Below, one piece after another: positions 15,256-22,990 of a stretch of 36,832 nucleotides of DNA. The number at the start of each line of letters is the position of its first letter. Positions within the stretch are counted from its first letter, which is position 1. The notes under the pieces were generated by a model. That model was given only the letters and a program-made list of their open reading frames with translations. It did not search any database and had not been told where the DNA came from. A program made the translations under genes and the position numbers. The stretch comes from Acidimicrobiales bacterium (GTDB lineage Bacteria > Actinomycetota > Acidimicrobiia > Acidimicrobiales > Aldehydirespiratoraceae), in the NCBI GenBank assembly GCA_029263215.1, contig JAJCXY010000022.1, positions 1-36,832 of the forward strand, read 5' to 3'.

Positions 15256-16047
15256 GTGCTGATCGTCGTTTCACCCGCAAAATCGCTCGATTACGAGTCG
15301 CCCCTGCCCACCAAGAAACACTCCGAACCGCGAATGCTCGACCATTCCCGCGAACTCGTCGCCGCCATGGCGAAGAAGTCGCCTCGCGATATCTCCAAGA
15401 TGATGCGAGTGTCGGAGTCTCTTGGCGAGCTCAACCACGAGCGTTTCCAGGACTGGGAGACACCGTTCACAACCGAGAATGCGAGACCCGCCCTGCTGGC
15501 ATTCACCGGCGATGTATACATCGGCATGGATGCTCGCGGCAGCTTCGGCGAACGCGACTACACCCAGGCCCAGAAGACCCTGCGAATCCTCTCCGGGCTC
15601 TACGGAGTGCTCCGCCCCCTCGATCTGATGCAGGCCTACCGGCTCGAGATGGGCAGCTCGCTCGTAACCGGCCGGGGCAAGGATCTCTACGGATTCTGGG
15701 GCGGCCACATCACCGACACCCTCAATGCCGACCTGGCCGCCAGCCCCGGGGCGCAGGCACTCATCAACCTCGCATCCAACGAGTATTTCGGGGCCGTCGA
15801 CGCTTCTCGGATTGATGGCCGCGTGGTGAGCCCGGTGTTCCTCGACTCCAAGGACGGCGGCGATTACAAGATCGTCAGCTTCTTCGCGAAACGGGCTCGG
15901 GGCGCGATGGCCGGATGGATCGTCCGTGAACGGATCAAGTCGGTCGCCGGGCTCAAGGCCTTCACCGCTATGGGGTATCGCCACGATCGCGAGCGGTCGA
16001 CCGTCGACCAGCCCGTCTTCATCCGTGAAGATGGTGGGATGACCTGA
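15256..16047 (+). CDS. yaaA: YaaA-family peroxide stress protein
   Basis: The protein has 263 residues, the usual length for UPF0246/YaaA. Diagnostic segments are MLIVVSPAKSLDYESPL at the N-terminus, FTGDVYIGMDA, LRILSGLYGVLRPLDLMQAYRLEMG, and VVSPVFLDSKDGGDYKIVSFFAKRARG near the end. In E. coli YaaA lowers free iron and limits hydroxyl-radical damage under peroxide; it binds DNA in vitro. The start is GTG 15256; no ATG lies near it. The amidase gene begins 8 nt after the stop, so the two are probably co-transcribed. A superoxide dismutase gene occurs elsewhere in the window but is not linked. Confidence 0.93.
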   Translation: MLIVVSPAKSLDYESPLPTKKHSEPRMLDHSRELVAAMAKKSPRDISKMMRVSESLGELNHERFQDWETPFTTENARPALLAFTGDVYIGMDARGSFGERDYTQAQKTLRILSGLYGVLRPLDLMQAYRLEMGSSLVTGRGKDLYGFWGGHITDTLNADLAASPGAQALINLASNEYFGAVDASRIDGRVVSPVFLDSKDGGDYKIVSFFAKRARGAMAGWIVRERIKSVAGLKAFTAMGYRHDRERSTVDQPVFIREDGGMT

Positions 16048-16055
16048 GCTGTCCG

Positions 16056-17447
16056 ATGGCCGGCTCTCTCATCGACAAGACAGCCCGCGAGCTCGCCCGT
16101 ATGGTGCGCGAACGCGAGGTCTCGGCTCGGGAAGTGGTGACGGCGCACCTCGACCGCATCGACGACGCCAACCCCGGCATCAACGCTATCGTCGCCGCCC
16201 GCCCGCGTGACGATGTGCTGGCCGATGCCGACACCGCCGATGCCGGTGAAGTTGTCGGGCCTCTCCACGGCCTCCCGGTTGCGGTGAAGGACCTCGAGGA
16301 CGTGGCCGGCATACCCACGAGGGCTGGTTCGCTGGTCACATCCGACCGGCCGGCCCAAGCCGACGGGTTCATCGCCGCCCGACTGAGGGCGGCCGGTGCA
16401 ATCATCATCGGGAAGACGAACACGCCCGAGTTCGGGGCGGGCTCGCACACCTTCAACTCCGTCTACGGCCTCACCCGAAACCCCTGGAACCTCGATCGAA
16501 GCGCCGGCGGCAGCAGTGGCGGTGCCGCCGCGGCATTGGCTTCGCGCATGGTGCCCATCGCCGATGGCAGCGACTTCGGCGGTTCCCTCCGCAACCCCGC
16601 AGGGTTCTGCAACGTGGTGGGTCTCAGACCCGGCATCGGTCGGGTCGCGAGTCCGACAGAGCGATCCACCCACCTCGTCCGACTCGGGGTGCAGGGGCCC
16701 ATGGCGCGCACCGTCGACGACACCGCCCTGCTGCTGTCTGTGCTCGGCGCGCCCGATGACCGTGATCCGCTCTCCACCCCTCTCGATCCTCGCATCGGCC
16801 CGCCGATCCACCCCTCCGACGGAGTCCGCATCGGTTGGGCGGGCGACTGCGGAGAGTTCGTGGTCGAGGCGGAAACACTCGAGATCAGTCGTGCCGGCGC
16901 TTCGCGCATCATCGACCACGGCGGAGCCTTCGCCGACATCCACCCCGACTTCAGCAACGCAATGACCGTCTTTCGGGTGATGCGGGGTCTCCAGTACCGG
17001 GATCTCGGCACCCGGATACCTCGTGAATCATGGGGCCAGATCAAGGACACGGTGGTCGCCAACATCGAGTACGGCATGGCGCTCGATCTCGAAGATGTGT
17101 TGCAGGCCGAACGGCTCCGAGCCGACCTCCATATCGAGATGACCCGGTGTTTCCGCGACCACGACGTGATTGCTCTGCCCACCGCCCAGCTCGCGCCCTT
17201 CCCGGCCGAGTGGGAGTACCCCACCGAGATCGCTGGTCAACCAATGGGCGACTATCTCGACTGGATGACCGCCTGCTGCATCATCACACCGACCGGCTGC
17301 CCCGCCATGTCGATACCCGCCGGCTTCACCCGTGACGGATTGCCGGTGGGTCTCCAACTGGTGGCGCCGGTCGGCAAGGAGCATCGCCTGCTCCAGATAG
17401 CGGCAACCCTCGAGACGGCCAACCCTCTGCACCACCTCGCGCCATGA
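16056..17447 (+). CDS. Amidase signature family hydrolase
   Basis: The protein has 463 residues. The Ser-cisSer-Lys triad of the amidase signature family is present: K78 in AVKDL, the GGSSGG loop at 151-156 with the cis-Ser, and nucleophile S177 in GSDFGGSLRNPAG. The usual GTD before the nucleophile loop is GSD. It hydrolyses an amide bond of an unknown substrate. GatA is unlikely because no gatB or gatC gene is adjacent. The C-terminus has the family's ITPTGCPAMSIPAGFTRDGLP and PVGLQLVAP. It lies between yaaA (8-nt gap) and a HAD phosphatase (ATGA overlap) in one operon. Confidence 0.9.
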   Translation: MAGSLIDKTARELARMVREREVSAREVVTAHLDRIDDANPGINAIVAARPRDDVLADADTADAGEVVGPLHGLPVAVKDLEDVAGIPTRAGSLVTSDRPAQADGFIAARLRAAGAIIIGKTNTPEFGAGSHTFNSVYGLTRNPWNLDRSAGGSSGGAAAALASRMVPIADGSDFGGSLRNPAGFCNVVGLRPGIGRVASPTERSTHLVRLGVQGPMARTVDDTALLLSVLGAPDDRDPLSTPLDPRIGPPIHPSDGVRIGWAGDCGEFVVEAETLEISRAGASRIIDHGGAFADIHPDFSNAMTVFRVMRGLQYRDLGTRIPRESWGQIKDTVVANIEYGMALDLEDVLQAERLRADLHIEMTRCFRDHDVIALPTAQLAPFPAEWEYPTEIAGQPMGDYLDWMTACCIITPTGCPAMSIPAGFTRDGLPVGLQLVAPVGKEHRLLQIAATLETANPLHHLAP

Positions 17448-18250
17448 CCATCCGACTCATCGCCACCGACCTCGACGGCACCTTCTTCGGCCCCGACCAT
17501 GTGCCGACGCCCCGCAACGTCGCAGCCATCAACGCAGCCCGAGCGGCCGGCATCACAGCAGTTGCGGTCACGGGGCGCAGCCATTTCTCCGCCGCGGCTC
17601 AGGCGATCTCCAACGGAGCCGACCTCCAGTGGCTCATCGGTTCCAACGGGGGCCACCGCTACAACTACGCCAGTGGTCTCATAGAAGAGCGACTCACCTT
17701 CCCCACCGACACCATTGTCGACATGGTCGGCCACGTCCGCCAGGAACTGGGCGATGTCGGCTTCGGTTTCGAGACCGCCGACAGGATCCTCTGGGACGCA
17801 CGATTCCGCGAGCTGAGCCCATTCAACCTGGAAGGCAAGCCCCGAACAGGTGCCATCCATGATCCCGCCACCCTCGCCGACGTCGGGAAGCTTTTTGTGG
17901 CCCATCCCGAACTCACCACCGTCGACCTGGTGAATCGCCTCACCCCCCACCTACAACCCGGCCACAACGTCACCACTTCGGGAGCACCGTTCGTGGAGGT
18001 CACCCCCGAGGGAGCCGACAAGGGCGCTGCCCTCTCACGCTTGTGTGATCAGCTCGGTATCGCGGCCCACGAGGTGATCGCGTTCGGCGACAATCAGAAC
18101 GATCTCACCATGCTGCGCTGGGCCGGCCGGGGGGTTGCGATGGGCAACGCCTTACCGATGGTGAGCGATGCGGCCGATGAGCAGGCGCCGTCCAACACCG
18201 ACGACGGCGTAGCCCAGGTGGTGGAGGCAATGCTCGCCGCCGCGCCCTAG
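17444..18250 (+). CDS. HAD-superfamily Cof-type phosphatase
   Basis: The protein has 268 residues. HAD motif I is LIATDLDGTFF, motif II AVTGRS, motif III K at GADKGAAL, and motif IV GDNQNDLTML; the C2B cap lies between II and III, as in the Cof/YbiV family. These enzymes dephosphorylate sugar phosphates, FMN-like or pyridoxal phosphates; the exact substrate is unknown. The ATG overlaps the amidase stop (ATGA), so translation is coupled. Its TAG stop and the TAG of the convergent pilus gene share one CTAG (18247-18250). Confidence 0.92.
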   Translation: MTIRLIATDLDGTFFGPDHVPTPRNVAAINAARAAGITAVAVTGRSHFSAAAQAISNGADLQWLIGSNGGHRYNYASGLIEERLTFPTDTIVDMVGHVRQELGDVGFGFETADRILWDARFRELSPFNLEGKPRTGAIHDPATLADVGKLFVAHPELTTVDLVNRLTPHLQPGHNVTTSGAPFVEVTPEGADKGAALSRLCDQLGIAAHEVIAFGDNQNDLTMLRWAGRGVAMGNALPMVSDAADEQAPSNTDDGVAQVVEAMLAAAP

Positions 18251-18483
18251 CCGTTTATGTCGACGGGCAGGAAGGGATCTCGAGGGTTGGGCGGAGGTGT
18301 CCAGTCGTCGATGAGAGTGCGTTCGGCCCGGTCGGAATCAAGCGGCTCGAAAGTCTCGACATAGTCGTCGTTTCCACTGTCGGAGGAACCACCGACGAAC
18401 GACCGACCCACCGTGAAGACGGCCAGCAGTACGCAGATGCCCAGTACGAACATCAACTTCCGGGACGGTTTCTGGGAACTCAT
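18247..18483 (-). CDS. Small PilP-like anchored protein of the pilus locus
   Basis: The protein has 78 residues: a short cytoplasmic N-terminus, one membrane helix (KLMFVLGICVLLAVFTVG), an acidic linker, and the tail PPPNPRDPFLPVDING. The RDPF motif is typical of the linker of PilP and GspC proteins, which in diderm bacteria continue into a domain that docks to the secretin. That domain is missing here, in line with the absence of a secretin gene. The ATG overlaps the pilO stop (ATGA). A role in the PilMNO platform is likely; assignment to PilP rests only on position and motif. Confidence 0.55.
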   Translation of the reverse strand: MSSQKPSRKLMFVLGICVLLAVFTVGRSFVGGSSDSGNDDYVETFEPLDSDRAERTLIDDWTPPPNPRDPFLPVDING

Positions 18484-19097
18484 CCATCCCCACCTTCGTC
18501 GCCTTCGAGAGCGAAGAAGTCGTCTTCGGACTGGGGCTCGGTGGTAAGAACCGCGGTGGTGAAGATACGAAGCTCCAGGTCCAACACGACCGCGTCCGAG
18601 TCGCCTTCATCAGCCCGAAACTCAATGGCATCGACGAGCACCAGCCGCTCCATCGCGGTGAGTTCGTCCACGAAAGACACGAGATCGAGATAACGGCCCG
18701 TGGCACCGACGCTCACCAGAACCGAAGAAGTTCCCACTGGTAGCGAAAGCAGGCTTTCGGGGTCGGTGTCGGACGACACGGCCAAGGGTGCGATCTGCCC
18801 GACGCTGATACCGGTGCGAACACCCGCCGCCCCTGCATCACGAACGAACCGACCCATCTCAGCGGTGGAGGGCACGGCAGCTTCGGCCACCGCTATCTCG
18901 AGATCCAACTCATCGGTGACATCGCCCAACGAGCGGGCGGCTTCCAATTCATCGGTGAGGAGCTCGAGTTCGGCCTGAGCGTCCTGCTTGCGCTCATCTA
19001 CCGACGAGGTCTGGGTGGGCACCCAGCTCCCCGCGAACCAGATCCCGACCATCAACAGGCACGGACCGGCGAGCTGAGCCGTTGTACGAAGCCTCAT
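18480..19097 (-). CDS. pilO: Type IV pilus platform protein PilO-like
   Basis: The protein has 205 residues. One N-terminal membrane helix (about 8-26) is followed by a coiled coil (about 34-75, rich in E, L and A) and a ferredoxin-like domain with a VLVSVGATGRYLDLVSFVDEL segment, the family's 'v.v.l.G.y..l..fl..ie' pattern. PilO dimerises with PilN at the inner membrane and links the PilM/PilB cytoplasmic machinery to the pilus. The start overlaps the stop of pilMN and its stop overlaps the start of the small PilP-like gene, both ATGA, so all three are made together. The C-terminal 25 residues are strongly acidic. Confidence 0.8.
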   Translation of the reverse strand: MRLRTTAQLAGPCLLMVGIWFAGSWVPTQTSSVDERKQDAQAELELLTDELEAARSLGDVTDELDLEIAVAEAAVPSTAEMGRFVRDAGAAGVRTGISVGQIAPLAVSSDTDPESLLSLPVGTSSVLVSVGATGRYLDLVSFVDELTAMERLVLVDAIEFRADEGDSDAVVLDLELRIFTTAVLTTEPQSEDDFFALEGDEGGDG

Positions 19098-20743
19098 GGG
19101 TCGACCTCCAGATCCTGATCGGGATCAGCCACACCCACAACGACAGCATCGATTGTGAACACCGCGCCGACCCGCTCGCTCGTGTCGTAGGGGCCGATCG
19201 ATGACTGGGCCAGCCAGACCCCATCGAGCACTGGCACCTCCTGGACCGACTGCATCCAGCGCCCGACGCCGTCGAGGTCGCCGGCCACGCCGGTGAGCGT
19301 CAGCATCGCCTCGGGTGGGGGGCCGCCATACCCTGTCGGAGCTTCATCGGGGCCCGCTCGCGACAGGCGCAGTGCGAGCAAGAAGGTGTCGTCGGGCATG
19401 GCCTCGGCCACTTGCTGGACTACCGCACCCATTGGGAGGTCTTCCTCGAGAAGAGTCTCAACGCGCGAACCCTGCTCGAGCGCTAGCGTCACCCGCTCTA
19501 CGTCGTCGTCGAAGGCCAACACCTCGCCGCGTAGTTGATCGACGCTGCGTTCTATGCCTTCCGCGATCCTCTCCTCGTCGACGATCTGATCTCGTCGCTC
19601 CAAGGCATCGCCGAGCAGGACGGGGGCAACTGCCACCGACGCCGCGACGCCGAGCGCAAGGCTGATTCTGTTGACCCGTCCCTCTCGGCGAACCCTGGGG
19701 ACCAGGTCGAAGGCGCGGCCCGCTCTCGCCGTCGCCGCGTGGGCGACGGCGACGGCTTCATCGAATTCATTGGGCCGTCCGTGGTCTTCGGGCCACTGCT
19801 CGCGGGCATGGCGAAACACGCGGGCGCTGGGAAATGAACCGGCCAGACCGTGAGCCAGCCCCGCCACATCGCACTGGGCACCGCAGAGCACGATTCGGGC
19901 AATCGGTCGAGAGTCGACCTCGCCGGTGTAGTAGCCGATGGTGCGGGTGACGCCCTCCATAACGGTGGCAATTTCAGGAGATGCGTCGGCGGGGCCCGAT
20001 TCGGCCTCGGATACACCTGACGCGGCGCCGAAACCGGCGAGCATCTCCAGTTCCATCTGGAGCTCGTCGGACAGCGATGCCTCGGCTCCTACCCCCGCGG
20101 TGACCACCCTCGACATCAAGAGTCCGTCGGTGTCGTGGATCATCACATTGGTGACCAACTCCGACACATCGACCATCACGCCGATGGTGCCCTCTGGGAG
20201 GGGGTCCGGCTCACTGATGGAGGAAACCAGCGCAGCCTGGATCAGCTGGGTACTCACAGGCCTGAGGCCGGCATCACGCACCGCTTCCCAGGCATCGACG
20301 ATCACCTGCTGCTTTGTCGCGAGGATCAGAGCGTGCGACGAGTCGGGCCGGGCTTCTCCATGTGGATCGACCCTCAGCACCGAGATCAGGGCGTCGGTGA
20401 GTGGATAGTTCAGGAGATCGCTCACCTCAAAGGCAGCCGCCTGCTCAAAATCTCTCTGATCGAGCGCTGGTAGCTCGGCGCGGCGAATGACGGTCGCCCG
20501 GGCATCGAGACCCACAGCAACCCTTTTGGTGGAGAACCCACCGTCGGCCCACAGGGTCCGCAAGCTCCGGGCGAACGCTTCGGTGTCGACCACTTCACCG
20601 TGCTCGACCACCCCGGGAGCGAGCTCGATCGTGGAGGCCCTCACGACCTCCACGCGGATCCGACTCCGGCGACCGCGGACTTTCAGCTCCGCGGCTCGCA
20701 CCACCTCGTCGTCCCAGGCGAGACCGACGATGTGTTCAGCCAT
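19094..20743 (-). CDS. PilM-PilN fusion, type IV pilus assembly platform
   Basis: The protein has 549 residues from ATG 20743 (AGGTGA about 5-8 nt upstream; a GTG three codons earlier is less likely). Residues 1-345 are an actin-like PilM domain: VGLAWDDEVVRAAEL at the first phosphate loop, VAVGLDARATVIRRAELPAL, a GVMVDVSELVTNVMI second loop, and IVLCGAQCDVAGLAHGLA. After VPRVRREGRVNR comes one membrane helix (358-378), a coiled coil (about 380-430) and a ferredoxin-like domain, the layout of PilN. PilM normally binds the cytoplasmic N-terminal tail of PilN; here the two are one chain. It heads the operon pilMN-pilO-pilP-like. Confidence 0.85.
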   Translation of the reverse strand: MAEHIVGLAWDDEVVRAAELKVRGRRSRIRVEVVRASTIELAPGVVEHGEVVDTEAFARSLRTLWADGGFSTKRVAVGLDARATVIRRAELPALDQRDFEQAAAFEVSDLLNYPLTDALISVLRVDPHGEARPDSSHALILATKQQVIVDAWEAVRDAGLRPVSTQLIQAALVSSISEPDPLPEGTIGVMVDVSELVTNVMIHDTDGLLMSRVVTAGVGAEASLSDELQMELEMLAGFGAASGVSEAESGPADASPEIATVMEGVTRTIGYYTGEVDSRPIARIVLCGAQCDVAGLAHGLAGSFPSARVFRHAREQWPEDHGRPNEFDEAVAVAHAATARAGRAFDLVPRVRREGRVNRISLALGVAASVAVAPVLLGDALERRDQIVDEERIAEGIERSVDQLRGEVLAFDDDVERVTLALEQGSRVETLLEEDLPMGAVVQQVAEAMPDDTFLLALRLSRAGPDEAPTGYGGPPPEAMLTLTGVAGDLDGVGRWMQSVQEVPVLDGVWLAQSSIGPYDTSERVGAVFTIDAVVVGVADPDQDLEVDP

Positions 20744-20887
20744 GAGGATCACCTACCGAGGCAGGTTCATGACCGGGGAGGGGCGCGGACCGAAATCTCA
20801 CCCGTACCTATCGGGGTGAAGCCCAGCGGGTTGAGCATCCAGACCCAACTTCTCAGTCGCGGAGCGAATCCGCCGATTGAGACTGTG

Positions 20888-21391
20888 ATGAGATCTCACG
20901 TTTCTGCCCGCGCGCGAGGAGCGAGTGATCGAGGCACGACCGTCATCGAGATGATCGTCGCCACGATGCTCCTGGGAGTCGGCGTGCTCGCCGTCTTCTC
21001 ATCGCTGGGCGCGGCCGGGAAAGCCACCTCGGTGGCCGATCACCGCAGCACCGCGGTGAGGGTCGCCACCAGCGAGCTGGAAATCATCCGGTCCTGGCCC
21101 TACGACGAGGTCGGCATCAGCGTCACCAGCCTCGGCTACCGCGCCCGGTTCGAAGGGCGCCCAACAGTTTCCGACACCGACATGAGGGTGGAGGCCGGGG
21201 GTGAATTAACCATCGACAACACCGTGTACACCATCACCCGTAACGTCACCTGGGAATCCATAAGGGTCGGCCGCTCGGTGACCACCCAGGGCTACAAGCT
21301 CGTGACCGTCGTGGTGAGCTGGGACGACGGCGTGGGTGATCGCTCTGTCCGTCAGGACACCGGGCTCTACAGCCCTGATAGCGATGCCTGA
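20888..21391 (+). CDS. Minor prepilin, PilV-like
   Basis: The protein has 167 residues from ATG 20888. A basic leader ends in G16, followed by TTVIEMIVATMLLGVGVLAV. The glycine cleavage site and Glu at mature position 5 are the type III prepilin signature, although Thr replaces the usual Phe at +1. The helix is followed by SSLGAAGKATSVADHRSTAV and a beta-rich C-terminus, as in PilV/PulI-type minor pilins. The next gene starts inside its last codons (8-nt overlap). The gene diverges from pilMN across a 144-bp gap. Minor pilins prime assembly; the processing peptidase is not in the window. Confidence 0.8.
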   Translation: MRSHVSARARGASDRGTTVIEMIVATMLLGVGVLAVFSSLGAAGKATSVADHRSTAVRVATSELEIIRSWPYDEVGISVTSLGYRARFEGRPTVSDTDMRVEAGGELTIDNTVYTITRNVTWESIRVGRSVTTQGYKLVTVVVSWDDGVGDRSVRQDTGLYSPDSDA

Positions 21392-21971
21392 TCCGCGTCC
21401 GGACCGAGGCACTTCGATGACAGAGGTGCTGGTGGTGCTCACGATCACCGCGATCCTCATCGTTCCCCTCCTCACCATTCTCCGCACAACCAACCGGTTC
21501 GACGACTCCCAGGTCAGTGCCATAGATGCCCGGGCCGAACTCGACTGGGCCCTGACCCTCATCGCCAACGACATTCGAGCCGGTACTCCCACCGCCCGCC
21601 CGCGGGTGGGTGCCGCAATGGCAACCACGCTGCCGGTTTCGATCGTCGACGATTCCGGGGACGCAGCCATCGTTCACTGGAGGGTCGGCGACAACGGGCT
21701 CGAACGCATCACCTACGACGCCACCAACTTCCGCGAGCTGACCCACGCCGTCATGGTCGCAGCGGTGATGGCCGATGAGGCCACCGTACCTTTCACCTAT
21801 CACGACCTCGATGGCGATCTGCTCGACCCCACCAAGGTCGGCGCCGACACCGTCGTCGACTGCACGACCCTGATCGACATCACCCTCGCCGCTGAGACAT
21901 CCGACGATCCGGTCACGGTCTCCCTGTCGGTTGCACTCCGGTCGCGCTCACTGGGAGCAGGCGCATGCTGA
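21384..21971 (+). CDS. Minor prepilin, PilW/PulJ-like
   Basis: The protein has 195 residues from ATG 21384. The leader of nine residues ends in Gly, followed by TSMTEVLVVLTITAILIVPL: a prepilin peptidase site with Glu at mature position 5. The following region, RFDDSQVSAIDARAELDWAL then LIANDIRAGTPT, is typical of PilW/PulJ-type proteins. The C-terminal part is beta-rich with one internal Cys (VVDCTTL) and a terminal Cys. It overlaps the preceding gene by 8 nt and the following one by 7 nt, so the three form one translationally coupled unit. Confidence 0.78.
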   Translation: MPDPRPDRGTSMTEVLVVLTITAILIVPLLTILRTTNRFDDSQVSAIDARAELDWALTLIANDIRAGTPTARPRVGAAMATTLPVSIVDDSGDAAIVHWRVGDNGLERITYDATNFRELTHAVMVAAVMADEATVPFTYHDLDGDLLDPTKVGADTVVDCTTLIDITLAAETSDDPVTVSLSVALRSRSLGAGAC

Positions 21972-22990
21972 GACGACGCTCCGGTGAGCAAGGCAATGTG
22001 CTGTTGGCAATGCCCGTACTCATGATCGTGACACTCCTTGCAGTGGTGATCTTCGCCGACTCCCACCGTTCCCTCGACCAAAGCCGCGTCGACACCGACG
22101 AGTCGCGAGCAGCAGCCGCCGCCGAACTCGCAGTTCATGAGGCATTCGCACGGATCGATGCCGGCGAAACCCGGGACTTCACCGGCAGCGGCACCCACGA
22201 CGACGCCATCTTCGAATACCGATCTGAACCCCTTACGACCCAGTCGTGGGAGGTACACGCTCAAGGCACGAGCGGCCCGATCACTCGAAGGCTGGTCGCA
22301 ACAATCGGCCGCGAGGCCGAGTATGCCCACAGCCTGTTCGCCCTCGAAGAGTTGACCGTCGACCAGAACGCGGGCCGGATCACCGGAAGGGTCGGCACCA
22401 ACGGCGCCATGACCGTGTTCGGCCCATCGCCCGGCTCCCAACAGGAGCTCTACGGACCGGACGCCTCCTGCACCGGTTGTCTCAACCCTGTGGTGTTGGA
22501 TGGTCCTCGCCCGTTCGCGGAAATCAGCGAACCAGAGGGGAAAACCCGCTCCTGCCCCAAGGACGGGGAGTTCAGCGGAGTCGTCAATGGTCGATCCGGT
22601 GTGCCATTCGTGTGTGATGACGACGACCAGGTGGTGTTCGACGGAGACATCCGAATCATCAACCCACCTCTCGTGGTCTTCCTGTCGTCCGATGCCGAGC
22701 TGGAATTCGATGATGCCGAAGTGAATACCTCGGGTCAGGCCGCCGACTTCCAGCTCTTCGCCGAGGGCGACGAGGAAGACGACGGCGACTCCATCTCCGC
22801 CGAAGAGGCCGACATCACCGGAGTCATCTACGCCCCGGGCCGCTCGCTGGAAGCCGACTCGCTGGATCTCGTGGGTTCGTTGACGGTGAGGACGCTGACG
22901 GTGCCTCGAGGCGCTCGGGCCGACATAGCCCCCGACACCACGCTCGGGGCCGTGGGCAACTCCCCCTGGCGCATCATCTCGCTCAGGTGA
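21965..22990 (+). CDS. PilX-like pilus-associated protein
   Basis: The protein has 341 residues. The N-terminal GEQGNVLLAMPVLMIVTLLA resembles PilX_N proteins: a hydrophobic pilin-like helix without the canonical Glu5, followed by SLDQSRVDTDESRAAAAAEL. The large exported part (about 60-341) is unrecognised; it has four cysteines (near CTGC, SCPK and FVCDDDD) and an acidic run around 260-275 (GDEEDDGDSISAEEAD). The segment VTGVIYAPG-like (ITGVIYAPGRSLEADSLDLV) resembles the repeated beta-helical 'DUF7305' part of Gram-positive pilX proteins, as far as can be judged. Its 3' end overlaps the convergent pilB by 8 nt. Confidence 0.65.
   Translation: MLRRRSGEQGNVLLAMPVLMIVTLLAVVIFADSHRSLDQSRVDTDESRAAAAAELAVHEAFARIDAGETRDFTGSGTHDDAIFEYRSEPLTTQSWEVHAQGTSGPITRRLVATIGREAEYAHSLFALEELTVDQNAGRITGRVGTNGAMTVFGPSPGSQQELYGPDASCTGCLNPVVLDGPRPFAEISEPEGKTRSCPKDGEFSGVVNGRSGVPFVCDDDDQVVFDGDIRIINPPLVVFLSSDAELEFDDAEVNTSGQAADFQLFAEGDEEDDGDSISAEEADITGVIYAPGRSLEADSLDLVGSLTVRTLTVPRGARADIAPDTTLGAVGNSPWRIISLR

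Noticed and set aside
15864..16943. Long minus-strand frame opposite yaaA and the amidase
   Set aside because: Low-complexity Gly/Asp/Arg translation with no family; it mirrors two well-supported genes on the plus strand.
20744..20887. Cyclic-di-GMP riboswitch upstream of the minor-pilin operon
   Set aside because: The conserved core elements of GEMM-I (such as ACGCAAAGC) are absent. Only generic GC-rich pairing is visible.
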